Below, one piece after another: positions 1 to 12,800 of a stretch of DNA of 64,000 bases (positions within the stretch are counted from its first letter, which is position 1; every line of letters begins with the position of its first letter). The notes beneath the pieces are model-generated. The model saw nothing but the letters and a program-made list of their open reading frames with translations. It ran no database searches and had not been told where the DNA came from. Position numbers and translations under genes: made by a program. The DNA lies in the NCBI GenBank assembly GCA_004335635.1, contig QAXH01006586.1:1-64000 (forward strand), read 5' to 3'. Origin of the DNA: Chloromonas sp. AAM2 (taxonomy: Eukaryota > Chlorophyta > Chlorophyceae > Chlamydomonadales > Chlamydomonadaceae).

Positions 1-463
1 CAGCGCTGTCGCCGGAGACTTGGACGGGGCGTCCACTCATCCCTGCTCTCCCACACCTCCTCCCATCAGCGCTGTCGCCGGAGGCTTGGACGGAGCGTCC
101 GCCTATCCCTCCTCTCCCACACCTCCTCCCATCAGCGCTTTCGCCGGAGACTTGGACGGGGCGTCCACCCATCCCTGCTCTCCCACACCTCCTCCCATCA
201 GCGCTGTCGCCGGAGACTTGGACGGGGCGTCCACTCATCCCTGCTCTCCCACACCTCCTCCCATCAGCGCTGTCGCCGGAGACTTGGACGGGGCGCCCGC
301 CTGTCCCTCCTCTCTCACACCTCCTCTCATCAGCGCTGTCGCCGGAGACTTGGACGGGGCGTGCGCCTATCCCTGCTCTCCCACACCTCCTCCCATCAGC
401 GCTGTCGCCGGAGACTTGGACGGGGCGCCCGCCTATCCCTCCTCTCCCGCAGATGGAAGCTAA
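1..463 (+). repeat. 66-bp coding-type minisatellite, about 7 copies
   Basis: A 66-bp unit starts at 1, 67, 133, 199, 265, 331 and 397, with only scattered substitutions between copies. Because 66 is a multiple of three, one plus-strand frame stays open through the whole array and ends at the TAA at 461-463. It would encode a 22-residue Pro/Ser/Asp repeat (core ISAVAGDLDGAS, then HPCSPTPPP). The array runs off the left edge, so no start or upstream exon can be seen. It may be the C-terminal end of a Pro-rich, wall- or extensin-like protein, or a non-coding satellite whose open frame is trivial. Seen: the repeat and open frame. Coding status is inference. Confidence 0.6.
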
Positions 464-3402
464 GGCAAAGCGATAGCTGGCACACGGATGACTGCAATGC
501 TGTAGGGTCACAAGCACCTATGCATGATGCATGGTAAGTCAGCATGGAGTGACCAGTCCCAGGAGTGAGCCACCAGCAGATAGAAATGGAAAAGCAGCAG
601 GGCCAGGGAGGCTGGCAGCATCATATGCATGCTTCACTGCATATCACGTCGCAGCATGTTTGAAACTGGATGCTTTCACTTGCATGTTTGGAGTGGGCCT
701 GTGTCATCAACAGATCAGCGTCCCGATGCCACATGACACGAGGAACCCAAGCGCACAGCCAAGCCAAGAGACCTGAACTCCAACTGTCTGGTTTTGTCAG
801 TCGTCGACACCAGACACCAAGTCAACCACCCTTTGAAACCCTGCTTCACCAGATGCCGTGCAATGCCTACGCGTAGCGGCAGGCCCAGCAGGTTCCATGC
901 GCACCATAACTGGTGGTTGGTCAGCTGATGTTGCTGTGAACCATTGAGCCCTGCCTGTCTTGCCAGTCCTGGGTGCCCTGTGCACTGATGAGGATGCATC
1001 CAACCGACCAAACGACATTCACAGGCGTTCATACGAGAGTGCAAGCGCACACTTGTGGGCTGCAACAATGAGCATCAGGGCACGCCGCACACCACAGTCC
1101 AGCGTGCGTGCACATGCAGGTTGGCATTCCTCCGCCATGCAGCTTCATGCCTCAGCCGGTGCTGCACTCAACAGCGAAAGAGTCCTGCAGCGCTTGCACA
1201 CTTGCAATTGGATCTGCGACCACAAGCCACAGCAAACTTGGTTCAAAGCCACTGCCCATGCGCTGCTGAACACTTGGATAGTTACTGAAGACCCTGAAGC
1301 AGCAGAGGGGGAAACCGAGTTTGGGCTGCATTCGCAGTGCTGACCGCCTATACCTCTGCCATGGTCAAGGACTATGCCCGCTGGTCCAAGCAGCAACTGC
1401 AATCAACTAGTTACGGTATCGAGGTGGTGCACGCCTGCCTGCTGACTTGTAGTCAGGTTCGACATTCGTTGTGTGATTCAAGTGCGAATTTGTAAGTGGT
1501 CTTGCTCTGCGCTCCGGGCACCGTTTGCAGTAATTCCTTCGCCGATTGGCAGCTAATTCATATTCCTATTGGGTTGTTGTAGGGCAATGAATGCTGCAGC
1601 TCCTTCTCTTGACTTGAGTCGCTACACTGTATGCAATGTTCTAGACAGGCTGTCTCCCACTGAAGTTCCTAAGCTGAGTCCAAGGTTAGCTAATGCTCAC
1701 TTTCCGCCTTTGAATATATGTTTGCAAAGGGCACAGGTTGACTGGTCGCCTGGTAGTATAGGAGCTGGGGTGCATAATCACGTGTTCTGGGCTGGGCAGA
1801 AGGCTCACGCATGTAAGACACTGACACGTACTGCCTGCACCCACAGCATGATTCACACCCGACACGATAGTAGATCCTTTGGCTGACGTCTCAAACAATC
1901 CATTGTTTTTGGATTTGCTTTGTTTGTTGTTTTGTGATTCCTCCTTGTGATCCCTTTGTGATTTTGTCCTCTAACAGTAGTAAGCCTCCTCCGCGTGTGA
2001 GGTGGGTCAGGCAATGCTTCCTCAGGCATCACATAGCTTGATTAGGCGTGTGATGTCACAGCAATTGCACAATTTGCGCAATCAGTTGATGTTCGCGTTG
2101 GACATGCTTCATGGTGTGCACTCCCTCCTTGTAAGCATACAGTTCACCTTTTTTTTGGGGGGTGGGGTGGGGTGGAGTTGCTGATGAACGCAGCCTGCAG
2201 ACGGTATGTGCCACACAGTCAGCGTACTGCCTAGCCAAGAACACGCAGTTGTGACGACCCAATACGTGAATTACCAGCAACGACTCCTTGCCTTCCATAC
2301 CTGAAGAGAAAGGCGCGACATGAGTATCATCACACCTGGGGCTCACGCCTGGAGACTTCAGTGGGTGACAGTCATTGAATTCAGTTGGATATAGAACAGC
2401 AACAAGCAACATGCTACACGTTGTTTGCTGCCAACAGTCGTCCGTAAACTCAGCCAGAGGCACAATGTCTCATCGATGCCAACGTCGACATTGGCTCAAT
2501 CAACCGGATTGCATGGCTGAGCGTAGTTCCTCACGAGGTATCGCGGCGGCTCGCCGCTTAGGCACCACTTCCCAGTTTGACCCAGTGAATCGGATGCGAG
2601 GGATTCACACGCTTGTGGTGTGTTTCCTAATCCAGAGGTGTGTTTCCTTGCCTGTTTTATGAACAGGCAGGGCATCCTTCGAATCAAACCGTCTGCCGTT
2701 AAAACCACTGGACGCCTTGTCCCGAGGAGGACTAGACCCCACGGACCCGTTTGAAGGTCCGGTGTATGTCGCATACCATGACCTGGTGAACGGCGCATCA
2801 CGAACGAACGGACGAAACCGAACTGGCGAAAACGCGCTGTGCTAAACCGAACTGTCGGTTGGGCACAGACACTGGTGGTGCTTTCAAACAGTGGTGAGCG
2901 TGGTAACGTAATGATGACAGCCAGTGATCAATTCGCTGCAGTCACACATGTGAGGCTCTTGTCCTGGAGCTGGGGTCAGGTTTTGGCTGCTGCCCAGAAC
3001 CACTGCTGGCGTTGAGTGTACCTCTTCCAGCCTATTAGCGCAAGATTTGAATTGCAACTGCTGTCGCTGTTAGCATTATCATGTCGTGGCTTCACATTCT
3101 TTTGTTTATGACATTGAAAACAACACAAAAGGCCAGGGCTCAGTTGCAGATAGAGGCTGAATATACAGGCACTCAGACTGGCCGAGGGTGCGGACAGCTG
3201 GCAATCCACTGCAATACGGGCATCTTACACCTAAGGAATGCCCTGCTACCGGTCCATGTCAAAACTGTAACGCGACTATCTAAAGCTAAACAGCCGGCTG
3301 AAAATGCAGCAGTTGTCATCGGAAAAGGCAACTTTGAACACTAGCTGCGGCTTGGCGTCCACGTGCACACAGCTGGAACACGCAACCACGCTGTAAACAC
3401 GT
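464..3402. other. no supportable gene; includes eIF3a 3' UTR
   Basis: About 2.9 kb with only short, overlapping open frames and no family I recognise. Two stretches look weakly exon-like on the plus strand: about 1585-1683, and about 2010-2130, which encodes a helical run and ends at a GTAAGC donor. I could not join them in frame. The right part, to about 3220, is the 3' UTR of the leftward eIF3a gene. A TGTAA signal lies on the minus strand at 3225-3229, about 175 bp past that stop codon. Confidence 0.4.
3225..3229 (-). terminator. probable TGTAA polyadenylation signal of eIF3a
   Basis: TGTAA on the minus strand, about 175 bp past the eIF3a stop codon. UGUAA is the usual polyadenylation signal of chlorophyte algae. 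Chance occurrence cannot be excluded for a five-base motif. Confidence 0.4.
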
Positions 3403-6400
3403 CTATTGTGCCCCCCTCAAACGTGAGGGGACAAACTTGCCGCCAGTACTGGCTGGTGCAGCGCTGGGTGCTGCTGCAGGTGGTGCAGAGGCACCGGCTG
3501 ATGGGGCGGCTGCAGACCGGTCGTCCCGCATTGCTGGAGGCACGAACCTCCTTTGCTCTTCCTGGCGAGAACCACCGCCCCAGCGGTCACCACCACCCTC
3601 ATCCCGTCGTGGTGGCTCGTCACGTCGTGGTGGATCGTCACGACGTGAACCTCCGCCCCAGCGATCAGCTTCTCTGTCGTATGGGCGTGCAGCAGCAGCA
3701 GCAGGAGCAGGAGGTGCATCTCCTGTGCCGCGACGAACTGAAGGCACAAACTTGCCGCCAGAGGCTGAAGGCGCAGCAGCAGCTGCAGCAACTGCCGGTG
3801 GTGGTGCTGCCATCTTCTCGGCCCGCATCTTCGCCTCGACCTCCTGCTCTCGCTTGCGCTGCTGAGCCAACAGCTCATCCAACTTGCGCTTGCGCTCCTC
3901 CTCCTCCTGGAAAAGCAGGCACGTGGACAGTACAGTTGCCACTTAACATCTGCTCATCATATTGGAGCCCAGACAGATGGGCGGAACATTCTCATCAGTG
4001 CCAGCCTCAAGTTACGAAAGCATTATTACTTTTCAAGAGTGCAAGCTTGCAAGACAGTGCCCAGTGTTGGCAGCCTGGCTCGTCAAAATTGTCTTGTACT
4101 GCCATGACCAGCAACCAGCCACTCTGGCAGTGCATACCCTAATCTGCCGCTCACCTGCTGCTTGCGCTCCCTCTCCCTCTCTGCTTCCTCTTCCTCAATC
4201 TCATGCACACGGTTGACCACCTCCTCCTGGCAGCGTCGCACGTACTCGCGCACACGTGCTGCGGCCCGCTCCGCACGCGCCTGCTCGCGTCGCTCCGCCA
4301 AGCGCCGTTGCCTCTGCCGCCGCAGCACCTCAAACTCCTCCTCGCGGCGGGCAATGACTTGGCTCTGCACAAATGAAATACCAATCACCTGAATGAGTGC
4401 ATGCGAAAAGCTGGATGCAGACTATCATTAGCACCTAGAAAAATAGATCAGCCATGATCGAATCCACACGCACGGCTCATGATCAATCAGCCCGATGATC
4501 CACCTCATGTTCAACATTCATGGGCATGTGCCTTCTCTTAGCATGTAGAACATCAGCCCCAGTGCTTACCGCAAAGACGTTCTTGTCTGCAAGCATGGCG
4601 GCAAGGCGGTTCTTCTCAGCCAGGTCCATCTCCCATTGAGCACGGTGACGCTCAGCGTCCAGGCGTTGCAGCTCCTGGTGGGCAGCCAGATCCTCGGCCT
4701 GCACAGCAACAGCAAGGGCACGTGTGTCTGCAGCTAGAAGGACAGGACTCACACTGACACAAGGATAACTTCCAAGCTATGCACATGACGGCCCACACCT
4801 TGACAAGCGCTCCATCCTTTAAAGCACTACATCAGCGGGCCTGTAGTTGATGCAAGGGGGTCTGCTGGCAGGGATGGCCATGCGCATGAAAGTGCTTGCT
4901 CGGTTGTACGCACCGTTTTCTTCTCGCCCAGTTCCGCAATGAGTGGCGCCTCCTCCTCACGCCTGGCGCGCTCCAAGTGGTCCATGTTGCGCGCCATCTT
5001 GGTCATGCGACGCTCCAGATCCTGAGACGGTAACGCAAGCCGTATTACACGCACACATGAGACACAGCAACCCCAGGCATGACCCATTTTCCTCTCGTTT
5101 CTGCCAACCATGTCATGGTACATGCCCACTGCAGCTTTTGCCGCAATACGCTGCCCCTCGTATCTGCATCACTGGCTTCCCAGCAATGTGAAGGCCTGCT
5201 TCAAATGCTGACCTTGCATCAGCTGCTTTCCCTTCTCACCTGTGCCTCTTTAATCCTCTCTGTGATGGCCTCCTGCATGATGGCACGCTTGTCCAGGGGC
5301 TTGTCGCCATCCTTAACCGCGCCCTTAGCACCAGCCTTCTTCTTGCTGGCTGCCTCAAGCATGGCCTGGGTAAGGACAGGAGAATAAGCAGCAGAACACA
5401 CGTGGGTTGAGCTCACATGGTACTCTCAGCAGTTCAATCGACAAGAAAGCCAGCAAAGTTCCTGATCAGCACCGATGTTTTGTTGGCCTGCCATGACCGA
5501 GCATCTCAACTACCGCCTCAACCACCGTGCATCTCAGCTACCTCAGATACTCTGCATTTAACTGCCGCCATGCACGTGTATTTCAACTGAGTCATTCGCA
5601 CTACTCAATAGACCGTATTAGACTGATGGGCCAACACTATGTACTCTACAAAATGATCCACAAGTGCTCTGCTGCGCATGCAGCCTCCCATTCCCACATA
5701 CCTTCGCCTCCTCCAGCTCCCTCTCCTCCAGTTCCCTCTCCAGCCTGTCCCGCTCCCTGCGCAGCGCCTCCTCCCTGCGCCGCTTGTCCTCGGCCGCCTC
5801 TGCCTCGCGGGCCGCAGAGATCTTGCGCCGCTCCTCCTCCTTCTCAGCCTCAAGCAGAGCAAGCTCCGCCTCCTCCTTGCGCTTCTCGATCAAGGTCTGC
5901 AACAAAAAAACAGGGTGGATAATGCAGGGTCAGTGCATCTGTTCTAGTTGTGACAGATATCTGCCACAGACCATAAAGCTGAATAAAGCTGTGGTTTTGC
6001 CGTATTCTGGCTAGAAAACTTGTACTGTGCGAAGCGTCTCACCTTGCGTGCGTTGGCCTTGATGTTCGCCTCCTCCAGCGTTTTTGCGGCCAGCTGTATG
6101 GCTGCGTCCCTGCGTGCTGCGTGTGTGGGCCTGCCCTCTGGTGCTATCATGCTCGCTGCCTTGGTGAGGCGCTGCGCCAGCTGTTGCAGGTGGGTGCGCA
6201 CTGCGTCGCTCTCCAGCTGCTGCGTGCCAAACTGGAGCGTGCCGTTGCGATGGTCAACACGAATCTGCATTTAAGACGCGGCCACATGTACTGTCATTAC
6301 ACAACACACGGCTCCTGCTGCTCACATCTCCTGCATGCATCGGATGCTCACACAGATGATGTTATCGGTTGGAAAGTGCACAGAACAGCTTATCACGCCT

Positions 6401-9400
6401 TTCATCAGCATTAAACACCCGTTGCACTCAGCACAGGTGCCCTTCTTATGAGCCGCACCTGCTATATCTTCTTTGGCTGACCCACCTGCAGGTAATCGCA
6501 CTTGACTGCATCCACCAGCACTGCCTCCACCTCGCTAAAGGGCATGAAAGGCACAAGCGCTTCCAGGGCACTGATGCGCATGCTGCTGTACACCTCGCTC
6601 AGCTGCTTCAGCAGCCGCAGCACACTGATCTGCAGCAGCAATGCCACTCACAACCTCTGGTCATGCATACCGCTGAGCTTGGTCGTACAACAACGCGTCC
6701 CCTGCCCAGTGTGCGGAGGACATTTGTGATGTCCCATTTTGTCGCATGATACATGAGTGACAAAGACGCGTCCCCTGCAGGGCCTTGACAGTTGACGATT
6801 GCAGATGACAGAGGCAACAAAGCTGGCCAGATGACACATGATGTCAAGCGTGCTCACCTGCTTGAGCTGTGGGATGTACATGCTCAGGTTGACTGTCTTG
6901 ACAGGTGATGCAGGGCTGGTTGTGTGCACTGACTCAGCCAGGTTTGCTAGCAGTGGCGTCAGCTTGGCGCACAGCTCCAGCGGGCTGAACTCGCTGGTCA
7001 AAAGCTCAAAGATGGCACGGATCTGAATGCATGCATTAAAAGCAGCAATTTTCGGCATGAGCACAGCACCGTGAAGTTGACATGCGCTCCACACGCTGTG
7101 TATGCAAATCCAACCCACACAGGCTCAGCACGACATGTTGCAAAGTGAACCATGCGCTGTACTTTTGCATGCAAATCGAATGCAAAGAAATGCCACAGCG
7201 GCTGCAGCAAGGCAAGTCTGTGGTCGGAGCAGCTGACTCAACAGTCGTATTGAGTCTGACGCTCTTTCACCTCGGGTGGAACCATAGCCAGCACGTTGAC
7301 AGCGCCCACAGAGTTGAGCAGTGCAGCACGCGACAGCACTGAGCGGTAGTCCTTGCGTGGGTCCTGCGCACATGACAGCACTCGCCACAGGGCTTGCAGC
7401 CGGCTGTTGCAGGCTTCCATGGCTAATTGATTTTTGGGCTGGTCTGATTTAATACCATGCGCTGCTCGAGTGAAGCTCACTGCCCACTCCAAGGCAAGGG
7501 CAAGGGCCAAGGGCTGCCCCTCTTACCACTGCAAAGCCCAGGATGTTTGCCATGCGCAGGATCCGCTCCTTCTCTTGCTCCTGGACCTGCTCTTCCTGTG
7601 GCCCTGCGGCCCTGGAGTCGTAGGGCAGGATAGACAACATGGCCAGCAGCACTGACGAGGCCATGGCCTGCAGGTCTGCCGGTGTCATATTCTTGTTGTA
7701 GGACTTAGTGAAGTTGAACAGCTTGAGCCAGGCATAGGCGTGGTAGAGGTGGTTCTCTGACACAGCGAAAATCTGGGTCAGTCGTGCGTAGTAGGTGGCC
7801 ATAAGTTGCTGTTTTGGAACCTTCTTGGCCAGGGTGATCAGCTGTTGGATGTCCTCAACTGAGCGGAATGCCTCTGCCCACATGTCAAGCTCGCAGGCGA
7901 CCTGCAGAACACAAATGCGCATGCTTGCTCAAGCTGCATCAGACCACCTGCTCCTCACCAGCCTACCAGTAGATGCGTACTGATTGCAGGATGGCTGTGC
8001 TAAGTTCAGTTACTGGTGCAAGGCTGCAGCAGTAGTGCCGGTGGTGCTGCCTGCATGGCCGCTAACAGCCATTCAACTCTGTACACGAAGCACAGCTGCC
8101 TGGGTGCAGCAGCCATGAAATTCAGCTGCTTGATATAGGGATTACCACAACCATGCCTTCCAGTACATGCCACAAGCCTATGCATGCATGCAGCCCGCAC
8201 AGCCCCTGTTCCGCATGTAAGTTCTGGTGTTGCTGAGCTGTGCGCCATGCTGTGCAATGTCAAGCATGCGCCGGTTGGTTGGCCATAGCTCGCGGTCTGG
8301 CAGTCCCACCTTGAGCTGCTCAAAGCGTGTCTCCAAATGCACCTGCAGCTGCTCAGGCTGTGCCTCACGGTTGTCACGGTGACGCCTGCATGTGAACCCA
8401 TTGAGAGTCCGTGCATCAGATACCCAATGCACTGGGCCATGCACTGTGTTTAGCCGCCTCAGGCCTGCCTCGTTGCTGCCTTGCCTACATGACGTCCAGA
8501 ATAGTGGGCTATTGTAACCTGTGCCTCATTACAGCGCTTGCTGCCCCATGCAGCTGCTGCCAGCCCAACTCACAGCATCAGGTTGGTCAGGTGTTGGCGC
8601 AAAATGTCGCACAGCCTGCGGAATTCTGCTGTGCGCTTGAACTGAAGGCAAAACTGGAAAGCTTTGTTGGCGGTCATCGCGTACAGAGGCTCCAGCTTGG
8701 GGTTGGTGCGCAAGATCTCCAGCACGCTGCGGTAGGCCTCCCACAAGAAGCGAAACCAGGGCGTGACCAGCTCACGGTCGGTTCGGTCCTACAATCAAAC
8801 CATTGAGCCAACACATTTGCTCTGCCATTGTGCAGAGGCTTGCCTGTGCGTACTGCAAACGGAGGCAGTCCTGAAGTCCCACCTTGCCCTTGTCGGCGCT
8901 GACATAGCTGAGCATGATGTCCTCGGGCGAAGCATCCTCCTCCAAATCAGCAACATCAACAGTGACAACCTGCATGTTGCAGACAGTGCGGAAAAGCTTG
9001 CACTTGCTTGAACCCGCCGGCGCACGGATCTGAACTAGCATGGCGATCCAGACAGCTTCCAGCATGGCTGCATTGCTATGCATGAGTTTCTTACGGCTGC
9101 TTTGCCTTGCGCTTCTTCCGCCTTTTCGCTGGCCTTCTTCAGGTAGTACTTGATGACCTCCTCGAGCGAGTTGATGTTCACCGTCTGGCACATATTTCTG
9201 TACTGCATGAGCGCCTCCTTGCCATAGTTTCGCTTCTTCATCTCCACGACAAGGTCGATGTGCCTGAACATGATGCTCTCGTAGGTCTTGGACCAAGTCC
9301 TGTGTTTCTTGCTAGTGATGATATCATGGAGAACTTGAAGGGCCGCATTCTTCTGCCCAACATTCTCAAGCTCCTCTGAGCGCTTCAGGGCATTCTCAGG

Positions 9401-9439
9401 GCGGGCAAAGCCACCGGGGCCCCTGAACCTGCCAGCCAT
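3403..9439 (-). CDS. EIF3A: eukaryotic translation initiation factor 3 subunit A (eIF3a)
   Basis: Largest subunit and scaffold of the cytosolic eIF3 complex, which binds the 40S subunit and recruits mRNA. Exons, 5' to 3' on the minus strand: 9439-9095, 8969-8883, 8788-8574, 8385-8310, 7901-7527, 7363-7271, 7022-6858, 6629-6486, 6264-6043, 5896-5702, 5365-5240, 5021-4914, 4698-4570, 4364-4155, 3906-3403. They sum to 2994 nt (997 aa), and all junctions are GT-AG. The N terminus reads [20 protein letters not shown]. The helical and PCI region follows, including an [12 protein letters not shown] match near residues 502-513, typical of the end of the PCI domain. Residues of about 575-830 form the Glu/Arg-rich coiled coil. 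The tail has RRDE and DRWGGGSR repeats and two GGKFVPS motifs. Length equals plant eIF3a. It is divergent from the TypA gene, with 390 bp between the start codons. Confidence 0.97.
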
Positions 9440-9828
9440 GGCTGCTATTGCTACCTCGGCTGGCTTCTGTTACGAAGCACAGCGATGTGGCGATTGCTAA
9501 CCTGAAAGAGGCTTGCTTCAAGTGCTACCTGGGTGGTTATCGGGTGATCTGACGCTCCGAAACCTGTCGGTTGTCAGCAAAATGTCAACGCACATGTCAT
9601 GCCCAGGCACGTCAGGTTCCTCCGTAGTGGTAGTGCACTGGAAGCCACAGCTGAGGCAGGCAGGCCATCATGGGTCTGGCACGGCATCTGCTCCTGCAGG
9701 TCAGCAGCCACAGCAGCCTTCTGCATGTCAGATACGATCATCAAAGCCATCAAAACCTGATGTAACTAACCGCTGTATCAACTACTAAACCACAAGTATC
9801 AAAACCATTGAATTTGTCTGTATGCCTT
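9440..9828. promoter_or_regulatory. shared divergent upstream region, eIF3a / TypA
   Basis: 390 bp between the eIF3a ATG (minus) and the TypA ATG (plus), so both 5' UTRs and core promoters must lie here unless upstream non-coding exons exist. I see no TATA box or other clear element. An in-frame TAA at 9763 upstream of the TypA ATG supports 9829 as the first usable start. Confidence 0.5.
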
Positions 9829-12800
9829 ATGCAGTGCGTACAGGGGTTCCGGACATGTCAGGTAGCAGCCCCAGTCGTGCCGAGCCCATCCCGTCAGCAG
9901 GGCCACCTAGCAGTCTGGCAGAGAGCCTACCAGACAAGCCGAATTGGCTTGGATGGCACTGCAAACCAACCAGGAAGCAAAGCTGCCAGCCGCACAGCAG
10001 CAACTGCTGCCGCAATGGCCCAAGTGCAACCCAGTCGAATCCGTGAGTGATGGAATGGGACGCTGCTTCACTGACCTCGTCCCTCAGTTTGTTGTGCTAC
10101 GGCCAGCCTGGTGCCACTCCTGGGCCACGTCTGGGCCACTTTGGGCCTTCCGCCTTCATCATGCGGACTGACACTTGCTGGAAGCAACACGTTTTAAACC
10201 AATGCTGGACAAGGCATGAAATGCATATGCTCATGCCATCTGATCTCCACATGTACATACAGCATGGAGCAACGCCCCAAGCAGTTGATTAGATGGGCTG
10301 ACGCCTAGTCGCACCAACGTAAAGTGGGTTTGGCAGCACTCAGAATGATACGAAGAGGGACAGTTGTCATGCCGTGTCAAACTGGTCGTCACAACCGTTG
10401 AACTCTGCAGTTGAGTGCACAACGCCTTATTATTATCACCAGTTCGTTGAGTTGACCCCTCCTGTCGTTCTTTTGCAGGCAACTTGTGCATCATCGCGCA
10501 TATCGATCATGGCAAGACCACACTCGCGGATCAGCTGCTGAAGCAGGCCTGGGCACTGGACACCAAGTACTCTGGCAACACCGGCAGCACAACAAGTAGC
10601 ACAGCCAGCACTGCAGCGCAGCAGCAAGACGCCAGTCTCGACAGCGGCGATCTAGAGCGGGAACGAGGAATCACCATCTTGTCCAAGGTCACTTCCTTCA
10701 ATTACAAGGTTGGTGATTGAGTGATGTTGAACCGTTGCTGCTTCTGCTGACCTAACTTGTCTCCGTTGTGCTTGCTACACGGGCTGTAACGGTGGGTTTA
10801 GCGCCCGTTCATGACTTCTGTTTCAGGAACAGCTTGCCATGTCACAGTCAGGAACAGCTTGGAATGTATCCCAACACCAGACAGTGGTTGGCTTCTGCAG
10901 TTGATCAGGAGCATCTCAGCCACCCTTGACTACCCGGTTCAGGGGCATCTCGCAGTCTGGTGTTGGGGTGCAGCTTGCCGCTGCTGAGTCGGGCTTGCTG
11001 CCTGCGCTGTGGTTGCCTGCAGGGCCACGTGATTAATCTAGTTGACACACCAGGCCATGCCGACTTTGGGGGTGAAGTGGAGCGGTGAGTCAAGCATCCC
11101 AACTTGAACACCCACAACCCAAAAGCTGAGCACTTGTCTAGGTTCGAGAGATAGCACCTGCTTAGTGCCCGGGTGTGATCAAATCCCCAGCAAACCTTTG
11201 GCATACCAGCCTGTGAAGCGAACAGCGCTAATGGCTGACGTCGTCATGGCTGGTGTATTCCAGGGTGCTTGGGCTTGTCGACGGCGCTGTGCTTGTGGTG
11301 GATGCGAGCGAGGGGCCCCTGGCGCAGACCAAGTTTGTGCTGGGCAAGGCGCTAGCATGCGGTCTGGCACCACTGGTACTGCTCAACAAGGTGGGACATG
11401 CACTGCTGAATGATTGTTTTTTGGAGACAGCACGTGCTGAGGTCAGCTCTTGTCTTGTAAGGAAATAACGCAAATCCAACAGGACGAAATAGGGTGTGCA
11501 ACAGCATGTGATCAGCTCAGGTTTGTGAGACAAGTGAGGTGATTGAACAGCCACTGCTGCTCTGTGCTTTTACTGTCCTTCTATTTGTTGGCACAGGTTG
11601 ACAAGGAGTCTGCCACCCGTGAGCGGTGTGCGCTGGTGGAGAACTCGCTGTTCGACCTGTTCGCCACCCTAGGGGCCAGCGACCAGCAGCTGGACTTCCC
11701 CCTCCTCTACTCCTCAGCACGCCAGGTGGGTGTGCTCGAACAACACGGGCAGCTTGCCGCACGGTGAATTGTGCGAAGGCAGATAACAAGCAGACAGAGG
11801 CTGTCAGGCAACGTTGCAGCTGTCATGTCAAAGGATTTACTAAAACGGCGAGCCAAGCTGGCAAACTGCTTGGCTCAGACAGACCGGGAGATGTGTTTGC
11901 AAGCGGTTGGTTATGTCAGGCTGACTTGTCCCTGGCTCGCTTGAGGTGCCCTCTTAGCACTCAGCACCTGATGCTGGGTGCGCTAGGTGCAGTTCAGAAT
12001 GGTTCATTCTTATGCTCCAGGGCTGGGCCAGCAAGTCCCTCCCGGCCAGCCCCGGCGTCCCCTCCAGTGCTGGGTCCATGGAGCCCCTGTTGGACATGAT
12101 CCTGGACCACGTGCCCGCACCCAGTGCACGTGTGGACGACCCCTTCACCTTCAGTGTGGCTATGGTCGAGCGGGACCCATACGGTGGGCTGAGCTGGGGA
12201 CTGAGGGATGGGCACAGGCGGCCTTTGACAATTCTGATTCTGTTTGTAGCACACTAGCTGCCAAGCAACAGGAAACTTGAAGCTGACATGCCCAACGTAA
12301 GAGGAGTAGGGTTTAGTATTGGCTGGTGTGGGAACAGTGTCGCTTTAGAGTCTGGCTGCAGTAAAAAGTCATTCATTTGTCTTGCTTCGACTAGTAGCCA
12401 ACTGGCTGCCAAACTTTGTGGACAATGTGTAGCTTGAGTGCCTGACGAATTGAGAGTCGCCCATCTGACAAGCTGCTCAATTTGAGCAACCACATGGAAA
12501 TCGAGTGGTGTCAATGCAGCTTGAGATTACGGCTCAATAGAGTCATCCATCCCTTCTGCTTGGGCGTGGTTAATGGCTGTCAGGTGCAGAGCAGTGGACA
12601 ATGCAAGTGACTGCACAGGCGCGTTCTTCCATTCGGTGTCGCCCGCACTGTCCCCTCACCAGCATCGCTCTGCTTTGGCCTGGCCTGCAGTGGGGCGCAT
12701 TGTGACAGGGCGCGTGCACTCAGGAATGCTGCATCCCGGAGACACAGTGCACGTGCTCAGCCCACCCGGTTCAGGCACTGAGGACCAGCAGGCAGGGGCA

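Noticed and set aside
2640..2790. tRNA-like segment (TTCGAATC and possible stems) on either strand
   Set aside because: The arms flanking the would-be T loop are not complementary and no acceptor stem or D arm closes. Not called.
3437..3865. Plus-strand Arg/Ser/Gly-rich open frame
   Set aside because: Antisense shadow of the last eIF3a exon, whose own frame matches the family and ends at 3403.
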